Assembly: GCA_949739085.1 (NCBI GenBank)
Contig: CATIYU010000029.1
Location: forward strand, 1 to 5,924
Direction of reading: 5' to 3'
Length of the DNA stretch: 5,924 nt
From: an uncultured Eubacteriales bacterium
Lineage (GTDB): Bacteria > Bacillota_A > Clostridia > Oscillospirales > Oscillospiraceae
Shown: positions 1-5,170 of the stretch, piece by piece
How positions within the stretch are numbered: the stretch's first letter is position 1
How the letters are laid out: every line of letters starts with the position of its first letter
The notes under the pieces: model-generated
Database searches by the model: none
Told to the model about the DNA's origin: nothing
Seen by the model: the letters and a program-made list of their open reading frames with translations, nothing else
Translations under genes and position numbers: made by a program

Positions 1-329
1 ACCAGCATGGTGCCGAAGTAGTTGCCTTTCTTCAGGGCGGCGCGGCAGTCCTCCTCGCTCATCTTGCCCTTGCGCAGCTCCACCATCTTGGCCACCATGC
101 CGTCCATACCGGCGTAGGTCTCGGGGTCCAGGATCTCCGCGCCGCTGACGTCGAAGCCGTTTTTCTCTGCGGCGGCCTTCACCTCGTCCACATTGCCCAC
201 CAGGATGACATTCATCAGGTCCTCCTTCATCAGGCGCTGGGCGGCCTCCTGGATGCGGGCGTCGGGACCCTCGGTGAAGACGATAGTGCGGCGGTTTTCC
301 TTCAGGTTCTTCAAAAGAGCGGTAAACAT
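1..329 (-). CDS. pta: Phosphate acetyltransferase (N-terminal part, runs off the window)
   Basis: Pta (EC 2.3.1.8) interconverts acetyl-CoA plus phosphate and acetyl-phosphate plus CoA in the cytoplasm. With acetate kinase it forms the acetate/ATP branch of fermentation. Only the first 109 codons are present; the usual length is about 330 residues, so the C-terminal two thirds lie beyond base 1. Visible family features are the N-terminal stretch TIVFTEGPDARIQEAA (residues 15-30), the following ILVGN (42-46), and the conserved GNYFGTML (102-109) at the window edge. The ATG at 329 is preceded by GGAGG with an 8-base gap, and a strong promoter lies at 388-416, so the start is secure. An acetate kinase gene might be expected further left, but it cannot be seen. 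The family call is firm; the truncation comes from the window and is not a mutation. Confidence 0.93.
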   Translation of the reverse strand, partial: MFTALLKNLKENRRTIVFTEGPDARIQEAAQRLMKEDLMNVILVGNVDEVKAAAEKNGFDVSGAEILDPETYAGMDGMVAKMVELRKGKMSEEDCRAALKKGNYFGTML

Positions 330-359
330 GGCAGATTCCTCCGTATTTTTGTTGTAACC

Positions 360-375
360 GCAGGGCGGGCCCTGC
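360..375 (-). other. Stem-loop near the 5' end of the pta mRNA
   Basis: A perfect 6-bp inverted repeat, GCAGGG and CCCTGC around a 4-base loop, begins roughly 6 bases after the transcription start predicted from the -10 box at 388-393. No T-run follows, so it is unlikely to be a terminator. A 5' stem-loop of this kind could protect the message from 5'-end decay or bind a regulator. The inverted repeat is seen directly; its role is inferred. Confidence 0.45.
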
Positions 376-387
376 ACAGATAAAACC

Positions 388-416
388 ATTATACACCAAC
401 CCCATCCCGTCCTCAA
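388..416 (-). promoter_or_regulatory. Sigma-A promoter of pta
   Basis: Reading the minus strand, a TTGAGG -35 box (411-416) and a perfect TATAAT -10 box (388-393) are separated by exactly 17 bases. The predicted start of transcription is near 381, giving a leader of about 50 bases before the pta ATG at 329. No dyad overlaps the boxes, which fits constitutive high expression of a central fermentation enzyme. Confidence 0.82.
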
Positions 417-443
417 TAACAATTTCGCAAATTTCTGAAAATT
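417..443 (-). promoter_or_regulatory. AT-rich UP-like element upstream of the pta promoter
   Basis: Immediately upstream of the pta -35 box (higher coordinates) is a stretch of mostly A and T, including AAATTT and GAAATT runs, in otherwise GC-rich DNA. Its position and composition match an UP element contacted by the RNA polymerase alpha subunit. The rest of the gap, about 444-520, holds no gene or structure I can support. Confidence 0.4.
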
Positions 444-522
444 CCGCGCCAAGGCGGGTCCAGTGCCTGCTGCTGTGTATTGCCCTGGACGAGAAATTTG
501 AGGAGGTATTCTACTTCCGGCG

Positions 523-558
523 AAAAAGGGAGGGAGGCGCGGTCCGGCGCTTCCCTCC
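523..558 (-). terminator. Rho-independent terminator of the XRE-regulator gene
   Basis: A 12-bp stem pairs 529-540 with 547-558 (one G-T wobble) around a 6-base loop. On the minus strand it is followed by TTTTT (523-527). It lies 8 bases after the stop codon of the regulator gene at 566. It also separates that transcript from the downstream pta promoter. Confidence 0.85.
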
Positions 559-565
559 TATGTAT

Positions 566-1345
566 TCAAGACAGGCGGCTGATGAGCTCCAGCAGCCAGG
601 GGTGCCGTCCGGCCAGAGCGGCGGAGACAGCCTCCCGGATGGCGGCCCGGGTCTCCGGAGAGACCGCCTCACCCGGAGCGATAACGATGGTTCTCGCCCC
701 TTCTGCGGCGGAGCCGATGGCCAGCGGGGCCTGGGCCACGCCTCCGATGGCGATCTCCGAGGCGGCGGCAACCCCACCGGCGGCGTAAACCCCGTAACAG
801 AGGCCCCCTAGGGCCAGCCAGCCGAAAGCAAAGCCGCCTACCGCGATTCCACCGGCGGCGAACCCGCCCGCAGACAGCAGTCCCAGGGAGAGGCATCCGA
901 TGGACACCAGCAACCCCAGGGAGATGACCCCCAGATTGATGAGTCCCACGCAGAGAATACCGATGGACACCAGCCCTGTGGCCACGTTGCCGATGGCGAT
1001 AATCCCCTTAGCCCGGACGAAGCCGTTGTCCTGCAAGTGGATGTGGACCAGGGGCAGGCCCCAGAGGGTCCGCTCGCTCTTGTACTCATACCGCCATCGG
1101 TGGTAGTAGTTGTTGACGACGGTCTGGCATGGGGGCGTCTGCGCCGTCTCCTCACCGGTAATCAGGTAGTCCAGGGTAACGCCGAAATAGCGGGCCAGGA
1201 TGGATAGATTGTCCATGTCCGGCCTGGACGCGCCGGACTCCCACTTCTGCACCGCCTGGCGGGTGACGCCCACCATCTCCGCCAGCTGCTCCTGGCTCAG
1301 CCCCTTCTGGCGGCGCAGCTGGTTGAGCCGCTCACGAAACTCCAT
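566..1345 (-). CDS. XRE-family HTH regulator with a C-terminal glycine pentad-repeat domain
   Basis: A 259-residue protein. Residues 4-62 are a Cro/C1-type helix-turn-helix: LRRQKGLSQEQLAEMVG leads into the recognition segment TRQAVQKWESG (about 28-38), followed by PDMDNLSILARYFGVTLDYL. A polar linker (63-92) leads to a short WGLPLVHIHL segment (95-104). Residues 115-190 are then 15 consecutive units of the form x-x-small-x-Gly, all five residues long except one of six (145-150), with Gly at 114, 119, 124 and so on up to 190. A 47-residue tail from about 213 includes an amphipathic C-terminal helix. The repeat region is very hydrophobic, so it is either a solenoid-like sensor/oligomerisation domain or membrane-embedded; five-residue spacing favours a beta-solenoid. 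The ATG at 1345 is 10 bases after AGGAGG. An in-frame TTG at 1351 is only 4 bases away and gives two extra residues, so it is less likely. Target genes and ligand are unknown; it is transcribed alone, with its own promoter and terminator. Confidence 0.85.
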   Translation of the reverse strand: MEFRERLNQLRRQKGLSQEQLAEMVGVTRQAVQKWESGASRPDMDNLSILARYFGVTLDYLITGEETAQTPPCQTVVNNYYHRWRYEYKSERTLWGLPLVHIHLQDNGFVRAKGIIAIGNVATGLVSIGILCVGLINLGVISLGLLVSIGCLSLGLLSAGGFAAGGIAVGGFAFGWLALGGLCYGVYAAGGVAAASEIAIGGVAQAPLAIGSAAEGARTIVIAPGEAVSPETRAAIREAVSAALAGRHPWLLELISRLS

Positions 1346-1377
1346 TGTCAAAGATCCTCCTTCGCTTTGATGGCCTC

Positions 1378-1406
1378 AGCATATCACCCTAGTGGAAAAA
1401 TGGCTA
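1378..1406 (-). promoter_or_regulatory. Probable promoter of the XRE-regulator gene
   Basis: On the minus strand, TATGCT (1378-1383) is preceded by TGA, forming an extended -10 of the TGn type. A weak TAGCCA -35 (1401-1406, 4 of 6 matches to TTGACA) lies 17 bases upstream. Transcription would start near 1371, about 25 bases before the start codon and just upstream of AGGAGG. It is a moderate promoter, as expected for a regulator gene. I saw no clear autoregulatory palindrome. Confidence 0.55.
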
Positions 1407-1440
1407 CCAAAAGGTGTTGGAAATTTGACAACCAGCGGTT

Positions 1441-1462
1441 GCGTCCGGCAAAAAGGGGACGC
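1441..1462 (-). terminator. Weak hairpin after cdd, possible terminator
   Basis: A 6-bp stem, GCGTCC with GGACGC, encloses a 10-base loop beginning 15 bases after the cdd stop codon. The T-run is inside the loop and not after the stem, so this is a poor intrinsic terminator. An alternative pairing of GTTGC (from 1476) with GCAAC (to 1439) uses overlapping bases. Transcripts ending cdd may stop here or read into the regulator gene. Confidence 0.3.
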
Positions 1463-1476
1463 TTTAGGGGGGCAAC

Positions 1477-1869
1477 TCAGCCCAGATAGCTGCTGTCAAA
1501 GCCGTAGGGCAGCAATTCTTTAAGGGTCAGCTCCAGGGTCTCCCCGGCGCTGTTGACCAAGATGACCTCCAGGTCCGGGGCAAACTCCTGCAGCACCTGG
1601 CGGCACACGCCGCATGGCGCGCAGAATTTTTCCGTGGTGGCGGCAATGGCGATCCGGGTAAATTTCAGATGCCCCTCGCTGACGGCCTTAAAGACGGCGG
1701 TGCGCTCGGCGCAGATGGTGGGGGTGTACCCGGCGTTCTCAATGTTGCACCCGGTATAGACTGTCCCGTCGCCGCACTCCAGGGCCGCGCCCACCGGGAA
1801 GTGGGAGTAGGGCACATAGGCCATTTTCAGCATGTCCACAGCGGCGGTGCAGAGCTCTTTCTTTGTCAT
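1477..1869 (-). CDS. cdd: Cytidine deaminase
   Basis: Cdd (EC 3.5.4.5) deaminates cytidine and deoxycytidine to uridine and deoxyuridine in pyrimidine salvage, in the cytoplasm. The 130-residue protein has the length of the short tetrameric Bacillus-type enzyme. The zinc site is complete: C53-A-E55 supplies one ligand and the proton-shuttling Glu, and P85-C86-G-V-C89 supplies the other two ligands. Substrate-binding residues F24 and the N42-x-E44 pair are present. The frame stays open upstream to 1986, but the ATG at 1869 is chosen because AGGAG sits 7 bases before it, because the family starts here (MTKKEL), and because upstream codons overlap the end of the deacetylase gene. The gap to that gene is 55 bases and contains no promoter-like boxes, so cdd is probably read from the promoters upstream of the deacetylase or the acetyltransferase. 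Confidence 0.96.
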   Translation of the reverse strand: MTKKELCTAAVDMLKMAYVPYSHFPVGAALECGDGTVYTGCNIENAGYTPTICAERTAVFKAVSEGHLKFTRIAIAATTEKFCAPCGVCRQVLQEFAPDLEVILVNSAGETLELTLKELLPYGFDSSYLG

Positions 1870-1924
1870 AACCATTCTCCTTTCAGTGGCGGGCGCGCGT
1901 TTTTTCTCTTGCGGAAGCCGCAGC

Positions 1925-3217
1925 CTAATCCCAGTCCACGCCAAAGTCGGGCCGGACGCTGGTGTCCATGATGTCCTTGGCGTCATAGAACTGCAAATAC
2001 CGCTTCCTGGATTTGCGGAGGGTGGTGCCGTCGGGGTGGAGCCGGTCGCAGATCACGGCGCAGATGTCCTTTTTGATAAAGCTGAAGCTCTCCGTGCCCA
2101 CGGAGCAGAAGACCCGGAAGCCCTGGTCCTGCAAGTAGCGGAAGGCCTCGCCGGTGTTGGTCCAGTCGTTGCCGTCGGGCCGCTCCCCGTGGGGGTAGAA
2201 GAGGATCGTGGTGGGGCCCACCAAACTGCCCACCTCGTCGAACCACCTCTGGGTGTCCGTCTGGATTTTGGCCATGTTGCCGCTGCCCAGCCGGATGTGC
2301 CCCCAGGTGTGGCTGCCGAAGGTCCAGCCTGTGCGCCGCAGCTCCTCAATGATGGGCAGAACCGCGTCCCGCTCCGCCTGACGCTGGGCCTCCAGATCAT
2401 CGGTCCACTCCACGCGGCTGTCGGTGGCGGTGCGGTAGCCGAGAATCCCCTGGTAGCCGGTGAGGCTCAGACAGGCCTTCGCCCCGAAGGGGGAGAAATC
2501 CGGGTGGTCCTCCACGAACTTGTCCAGCATGGGGATGGCGTCCAGGTCCCGGGAGACGGCCTCGTTGCCCGCCGGGTCCAGCCCCCAGGACCAGACCTTG
2601 CCGTCCTCGCCCAGGATGAGCTTGTAGGCAAAGCCGTTTTCCAGCATGTATTCATAGTAGTTGGTGTCGTCATAGGAAAAAATCAACGGCTTTTTGCCCT
2701 CCGGCAGGTACAGGGTGTTGCGGACCATCCTGGGGCTGCCGTCCTCGCCGGTGGTCTCGCTCCACACATCGGCGATGTCCACCAGCACGTAGCCGTTGGC
2801 GTAGACGCTCTCCAGGATTTTCGTGAACTCGCCTGCTGTAACCATATAGTCGTCCAGACCCTTCTCCTGGGCGTCGCCGTCAAAGGCCAGCTCCGGGTAG
2901 GCGATGACGGGGTGGAAGAAGAGGTGCTCCACCAGCCCGTCGTAGGCCGCATAGGTCACGCCGTCCCGCTGGCCGCCCTCGGGCATGACGGTGGGGTCCA
3001 GAATCTGGTAGGGCTCGGGCTCCGGCTCTGGTTCCGGGTCGGGTTCCGGCTCAACGTCCGGCTCCTGGTCCGTCTGGGCGTTATTGTTGTCCGTCTGGCC
3101 GGAGATTGCGCCTTCGTCCGGAGCGGGGCCGGCTCCCTGGCTGGGGTCCGCCTGCTGGCCGCAGGCGGACAGCAGCAGCATGACAAGGGACAGCAGCAGT
3201 GCGGTGCGTTTTTTCAT
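1925..3217 (-). CDS. Polysaccharide deacetylase-family (NodB/CE4-like) lipoprotein
   Basis: A 430-residue secreted protein. Residues 1-18 are a lipoprotein signal peptide (KKR, a leucine-rich core, then the lipobox L16-S-A-C19), so it should be anchored to the outer face of the membrane. An acidic, low-complexity linker (20-69) ends in an E-P repeat (52-69). The catalytic region carries three CE4-like motifs: F180-S-Y-D-D184 (motif 1, Asp base and metal ligand), H303-T-W-G-H307 (motif 2, metal ligands) and F340-Y-P-H-G-E345 (motif 3). CE4 enzymes remove N- or O-acetyl groups from peptidoglycan, chitin or other polysaccharides; the substrate here cannot be told. About 119 residues separate motifs 1 and 2, much more than the roughly 50 usual in the family, so there is an insertion. 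The ATG at 3217 has AGGAGG 10 bases before it and gives the signal peptide directly; an upstream in-frame start at 3256 would add 13 residues and spoil it. It has its own promoter at 3269-3297. Confidence 0.85.
   Translation of the reverse strand: MKKRTALLLSLVMLLLSACGQQADPSQGAGPAPDEGAISGQTDNNNAQTDQEPDVEPEPDPEPEPEPEPYQILDPTVMPEGGQRDGVTYAAYDGLVEHLFFHPVIAYPELAFDGDAQEKGLDDYMVTAGEFTKILESVYANGYVLVDIADVWSETTGEDGSPRMVRNTLYLPEGKKPLIFSYDDTNYYEYMLENGFAYKLILGEDGKVWSWGLDPAGNEAVSRDLDAIPMLDKFVEDHPDFSPFGAKACLSLTGYQGILGYRTATDSRVEWTDDLEAQRQAERDAVLPIIEELRRTGWTFGSHTWGHIRLGSGNMAKIQTDTQRWFDEVGSLVGPTTILFYPHGERPDGNDWTNTGEAFRYLQDQGFRVFCSVGTESFSFIKKDICAVICDRLHPDGTTLRKSRKRYLQFYDAKDIMDTSVRPDFGVDWD
3011..3064 (-). repeat. 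Hexanucleotide-period repeat coding the E-P linker
   Basis: Nine imperfect copies of a 6-base unit (variants of GAGCCG/GAACCG on the minus strand) encode residues 52-69 of the deacetylase lipoprotein, mostly Glu-Pro pairs. The period is a multiple of three, so gain or loss of units would change linker length without breaking the frame. Such proline-rich acidic spacers commonly hold an enzyme away from the membrane or through the cell wall. Confidence 0.75.
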
Positions 3218-3268
3218 GTTTCTATTACCTCCTGGGGGCGTTCCCGTCCGCCCCATATCTCTGCCCCT

Positions 3269-3297
3269 AGTATACCACGGGGCCGGTTACAAACCAA
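3269..3297 (-). promoter_or_regulatory. Probable promoter of the deacetylase lipoprotein gene
   Basis: On the minus strand a TATACT -10 box (3269-3274) lies 17 bases after a weak TTGGTT -35 box (3292-3297, only TTG matching). Transcription would start near 3262 and give a leader of about 45 bases. The good -10 with a poor -35 suggests modest or activator-dependent use. The 3298-3329 interval to the end of the acetyltransferase gene shows no convincing terminator. Confidence 0.55.
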
Positions 3298-3329
3298 CCC
3301 CCAGTTGCCGGGAAAAGATGACAAAAGGG

Positions 3330-4268
3330 TTACAGAGCCCAGGCCAGTATGGTCCCCAGCTCTGTCTCAAACCCCAGCGCCCGGTACATGGCCGCGTCAC
3401 CGGGGGCGCAGCCCACGGTGAGGCTGGCGAGGCCCCGGCTCCGGCTCCAGTCCCGGGCTGCTATGGCCAGAAGCCTGGCTCCGCCGCGGCGGCGGAAGAC
3501 GGGCTCCACGAAAAAGTCGTCAAACACGCCTGCTTCCGTGCAGGCGAAGGTGGAAAAGCAGGGGCTCACCGAGCACATGCCCACGGCCCGGTATCCCCGC
3601 CTCAGCAGGAAAAAGGTAATTTTTCCCTCCCGGACGGCCTCCGACAGCCGGGCTTTCTTCTCATCGTCCAGGGGCGATTCCTGGATCTCCGCCAGGAAGC
3701 CGTTCTCCAGCTTCTGGAGCTGCCAGCCCAGGTCCTTGTCCGCCGGATTTTTCAGGATCTCCACAGTGAAGGGGATCTCCTCCTCCGGCGGCAGGAGCAT
3801 GAGAGGCATCCCCCACTCGTCCGCGCCGTTGGGCTGGAAGCCCACGGACTGCCAGAACCTCCGGCGGCGGTCTGTATTGACGTTCAGCTCAAAGTAGGCC
3901 GCGCCCCGCTGGCGGCCCCAGTCCAGCAGCGCGGCGGCGCATGACCGGCCCGTGCCGTTCCCGCGGAATTCGGGAAAGACGCAGAAGTCCATGATAAAGA
4001 ATTTCCCGTCCTCGCTGAGATACCCCACGACCGACGTAAAGCCGATTTCCTGGCCGTCCCGCTGGAAAAAGAGGACGTGCAGCGGGTCTTTTTCCCGGGC
4101 GAGGAGGGCTTCGACAGCGGCGCGGTACTCCGGCCCCGTAAAGTAGGCTTCGTCCTCCGCGTCAAAGTCCGGGGAGAGGTCTCGGTGAAAGTAGGCGTAC
4201 AGCGCCTCCCAGAAGCGGGCGGATTCGCTGGGAGCGGACAGCTCCCGGATGGTGATTTGGTTGTCCAT
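3330..4268 (-). CDS. Tandem-GNAT N-acetyltransferase
   Basis: A 312-residue cytoplasmic protein made of two GNAT folds. The N-terminal unit (about 1-160) has the core strand FIMDFCVFPEFR followed by the acetyl-CoA pyrophosphate loop R102-G-N-G-T-G107, and ends with FWQSVGF (138-144), the usual beta-bulge/closing motif. The C-terminal unit (about 166-312) repeats this layout: FDDFFVEPVFRRRGGARLL with loop R259-R-R-G-G-A264, then AMYRALGF (293-300). GNAT enzymes move acetyl from acetyl-CoA to an amine. Two-domain members include mycothiol synthase and several aminoglycoside or other drug acetyltransferases, but the substrate cannot be read from this sequence. The ATG at 4268 has GGAGG 7 bases upstream. 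A consensus promoter and a leader ORF with a hairpin precede the gene (4281-4409), suggesting induced expression; that is inference. No break or missing loop residue is seen in either unit. Confidence 0.88.
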   Translation of the reverse strand: MDNQITIRELSAPSESARFWEALYAYFHRDLSPDFDAEDEAYFTGPEYRAAVEALLAREKDPLHVLFFQRDGQEIGFTSVVGYLSEDGKFFIMDFCVFPEFRGNGTGRSCAAALLDWGRQRGAAYFELNVNTDRRRRFWQSVGFQPNGADEWGMPLMLLPPEEEIPFTVEILKNPADKDLGWQLQKLENGFLAEIQESPLDDEKKARLSEAVREGKITFFLLRRGYRAVGMCSVSPCFSTFACTEAGVFDDFFVEPVFRRRGGARLLAIAARDWSRSRGLASLTVGCAPGDAAMYRALGFETELGTILAWAL

Positions 4269-4280
4269 TTGGCATCCTCC

Positions 4281-4317
4281 ATAAAATATTAGGAGGGTCA
4301 GAAGCCGTGGACCCTCC
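4281..4317 (-). promoter_or_regulatory. Attenuator-like hairpin before the GNAT gene
   Basis: The mRNA has a perfect 8-bp stem, GGAGGGTC (4310-4317) with GACCCTCC (4292-4299), around a 10-base loop, followed by the U-rich tract UAAUAUUUUAU (4281-4291). The 5' arm and loop are the last codons of the leader ORF, and the leader stop codon sits at the loop/3'-arm junction. The 3' arm ends in CCUCC, which can alternatively pair with the GGAGG ribosome binding site of the acetyltransferase 11 bases further on. It could be a weak terminator, a translational switch or both. Confidence 0.6.
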
Positions 4318-4336
4318 GTTCACGGTTCATTTTCAT
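4298..4336 (-). CDS. 12-residue leader peptide upstream of the GNAT gene
   Basis: A short ORF, MKMNRERRVHGF followed by TGA, begins at the ATG at 4336. AGAGAGG (4346-4352) lies 9 bases before it. It is downstream of a consensus promoter and upstream of the acetyltransferase, and its last codons form the 5' arm and loop of the hairpin at 4292-4317. An in-frame ATG at 4345 would add three residues but overlaps the ribosome binding site. Three of the 12 residues are Arg (CGT, CGG, AGG). By analogy with leaders of inducible resistance genes (established for ermC, cat-86 and similar genes), translation or stalling on this ORF may control the hairpin. No translation evidence is available from sequence alone. 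Confidence 0.55.
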   Translation of the reverse strand: MKMNRERRVHGF

Positions 4337-4360
4337 AGAAATCATCCTCTCTGTATGGAT

Positions 4361-4376
4361 TTGCCGGATGCGGCAA
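4361..4376 (-). other. Stem-loop at the start of the GNAT leader RNA
   Basis: A perfect 6-bp inverted repeat, TTGCCG with CGGCAA, encloses a 4-base loop. It lies 4 to 20 bases after the -10 box at 4381-4386, so it would be at the extreme 5' end of the transcript if initiation is at about 4376-4374. The likely role is 5'-end stabilisation, or simply chance; no T-run follows. Confidence 0.35.
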
Positions 4377-4380
4377 GTTC

Positions 4381-4409
4381 AGTATACCGCCCAGGCGGGG
4401 GTTTGTCAA
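4381..4409 (-). promoter_or_regulatory. Consensus sigma-A promoter of the leader peptide and GNAT gene
   Basis: On the minus strand a perfect TTGACA -35 (4404-4409), a 17-base spacer and a TATACT -10 (4381-4386) form one of the strongest promoters in the window. The transcript would start near 4374, leaving a leader of about 105 bases that contains the leader ORF and the hairpin. Such a strong promoter placed before a folded leader fits control after initiation. Confidence 0.87.
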
Positions 4410-4427
4410 TGCCGCTCCCCCAGGCAC

Positions 4428-4460
4428 AAAAGCGTCCCCCGGACAGGCATCCGGGGGACG
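4428..4460 (-). terminator. Rho-independent terminator of the DUF2461 gene
   Basis: A perfect 11-bp GC-rich stem pairs 4433-4443 with 4450-4460 around a 6-base loop. On the minus strand it is followed by C and then TTTT (4428-4431). It begins 5 bases after the stop codon of the DUF2461 gene and lies just upstream of the GNAT promoter, so it insulates the two units. On the plus strand no T-run follows, so it works mainly in one direction. Confidence 0.85.
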
Positions 4461-4465
4461 TTCCG

Positions 4466-5143
4466 CTATTTCAGGTCCTCCAGCCCCGCCCGGCAGAAGG
4501 AGTCAAAATATTGGTAGTAGGGCTCCAGAAAGGTGTAGCCCTCCACCAGGACGTCCGGCAGCTGTGGGGAGCAAACCAGGCTGTCAAAGGGCCGTTCACA
4601 GCCGATGGAGACGTCCTTTTTATTGTACCAGGGCGCCAGCAGCGGGGAGGGCTCCCCCTTTTTCCGGGCGTAGTCCCGCCCCTGGAGCTGAAAAACGCCG
4701 TCCTTGGCGAGCCGCCGGGCCAGCTTTTCCAGCCGCTTCGGGTTTTCGTCCATGTCCCGGCGCATGGCGGCCATGGTCTGGGCGGCGGCGTTCCAGAACC
4801 CCACGCCGTAGCTCCACCCCTCGGGGGTGATCTCAAACCAGAATACGGGCTGGCGGGTCCATATGTCGTTCTCCGGCCGCAGGGTGAGCCAGAGGTGGTC
4901 CTTGTAGGGCCCCTGCCCGTGGAGGCGGCGGGCGTCCCGGTAGATGCGGCAGACGTGGAGGCCCAGCCCCAGCTTGGGGAATTTTTCAGTGAACCGGTCA
5001 TAGACCTCCCGGCCCAGGTCCATGGTGGGCTGGTAGAGGTATTGGAGGTACTCCTCCTTGTGGGCGGTAAACCACTCCCGGTTGTTGTTGAAGCGGATGC
5101 CCCACATGAATTCTAAGGTTTTATCGCAGTAGCCGGTAAACAT
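4466..5143 (-). CDS. DUF2461 domain-containing protein
   Basis: A 225-residue soluble protein matching the DUF2461 family along its full length; the biochemical role of the family is not established. Recognisable features are the N-terminal FMWGIRFNNNREWF (12-25) followed by AHKEEYLQ, the core RIYRDARR (66-73), GPYKDHLWL (78-86), and an aromatic strand pair around FWFEITPEGWSYGVGFW (101-117). No signal peptide or membrane segment is present. The ATG at 5143 is chosen because the family begins with this MF-x-G pattern and because an upstream in-frame ATG at 5179 falls inside the -10 box, so it cannot be on the transcript. The ribosome binding site is weak: GAGAGG is 14 bases away and GCAGG 10, with a small GGCG/CGCC hairpin between them and the ATG. 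The gene stands alone between a regulated-looking promoter and a strong terminator. Confidence 0.88.
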   Translation of the reverse strand: MFTGYCDKTLEFMWGIRFNNNREWFTAHKEEYLQYLYQPTMDLGREVYDRFTEKFPKLGLGLHVCRIYRDARRLHGQGPYKDHLWLTLRPENDIWTRQPVFWFEITPEGWSYGVGFWNAAAQTMAAMRRDMDENPKRLEKLARRLAKDGVFQLQGRDYARKKGEPSPLLAPWYNKKDVSIGCERPFDSLVCSPQLPDVLVEGYTFLEPYYQYFDSFCRAGLEDLK

Positions 5144-5170
5144 GGCGGTATCGCCTGCCTCTCTTTGTAC

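Noticed and set aside
499..508. AGGAGG sequence on the plus strand, resembling a ribosome binding site
   Set aside because: No start codon lies within a usable distance and no plausible plus-strand coding frame follows; the region continues into the terminator of the minus-strand regulator gene.
1407..1420. CCAA-N6-TTGG dyad near the -35 of the XRE-regulator gene, considered as its operator
   Set aside because: Only four bases per arm pair, which is expected by chance; it is not enough to claim an autoregulatory site.
1425..1430. Perfect TTGACA on the plus strand
   Set aside because: No -10-like hexamer lies 16-18 bases downstream and there is no plus-strand gene after it, so it is a chance match.
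1908..1920. Small TGCGG/CCGCA hairpin between the deacetylase gene and cdd
   Set aside because: The stem has only 5 bp and is followed by A-rich sequence and not a T-run in the direction of transcription, so it is not a terminator.
1870..1986. N-terminal extension of cytidine deaminase in the open frame
   Set aside because: The family starts at MTKKEL, a ribosome binding site with correct spacing precedes that ATG, and the extension is antisense-like, arginine- and proline-rich, and overlaps the end of the deacetylase gene in another frame.
1832..3421. 529-codon open frame on the plus strand opposite the deacetylase gene
   Set aside because: It is the antisense of a well-supported gene with a signal peptide and catalytic motifs. 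Its protein is rich in Val, Gly, Ala and His with no recognisable domain, which is typical of the reverse frame in GC-rich coding DNA. It also crosses three real gene boundaries and has no ribosome binding site at its start.
4307..5116. 269-codon open frame on the plus strand opposite the DUF2461 gene
   Set aside because: It overlaps the whole DUF2461 reading frame, its terminator and the GNAT promoter. Its composition is of the same low-information antisense type, and no motif is recognisable.
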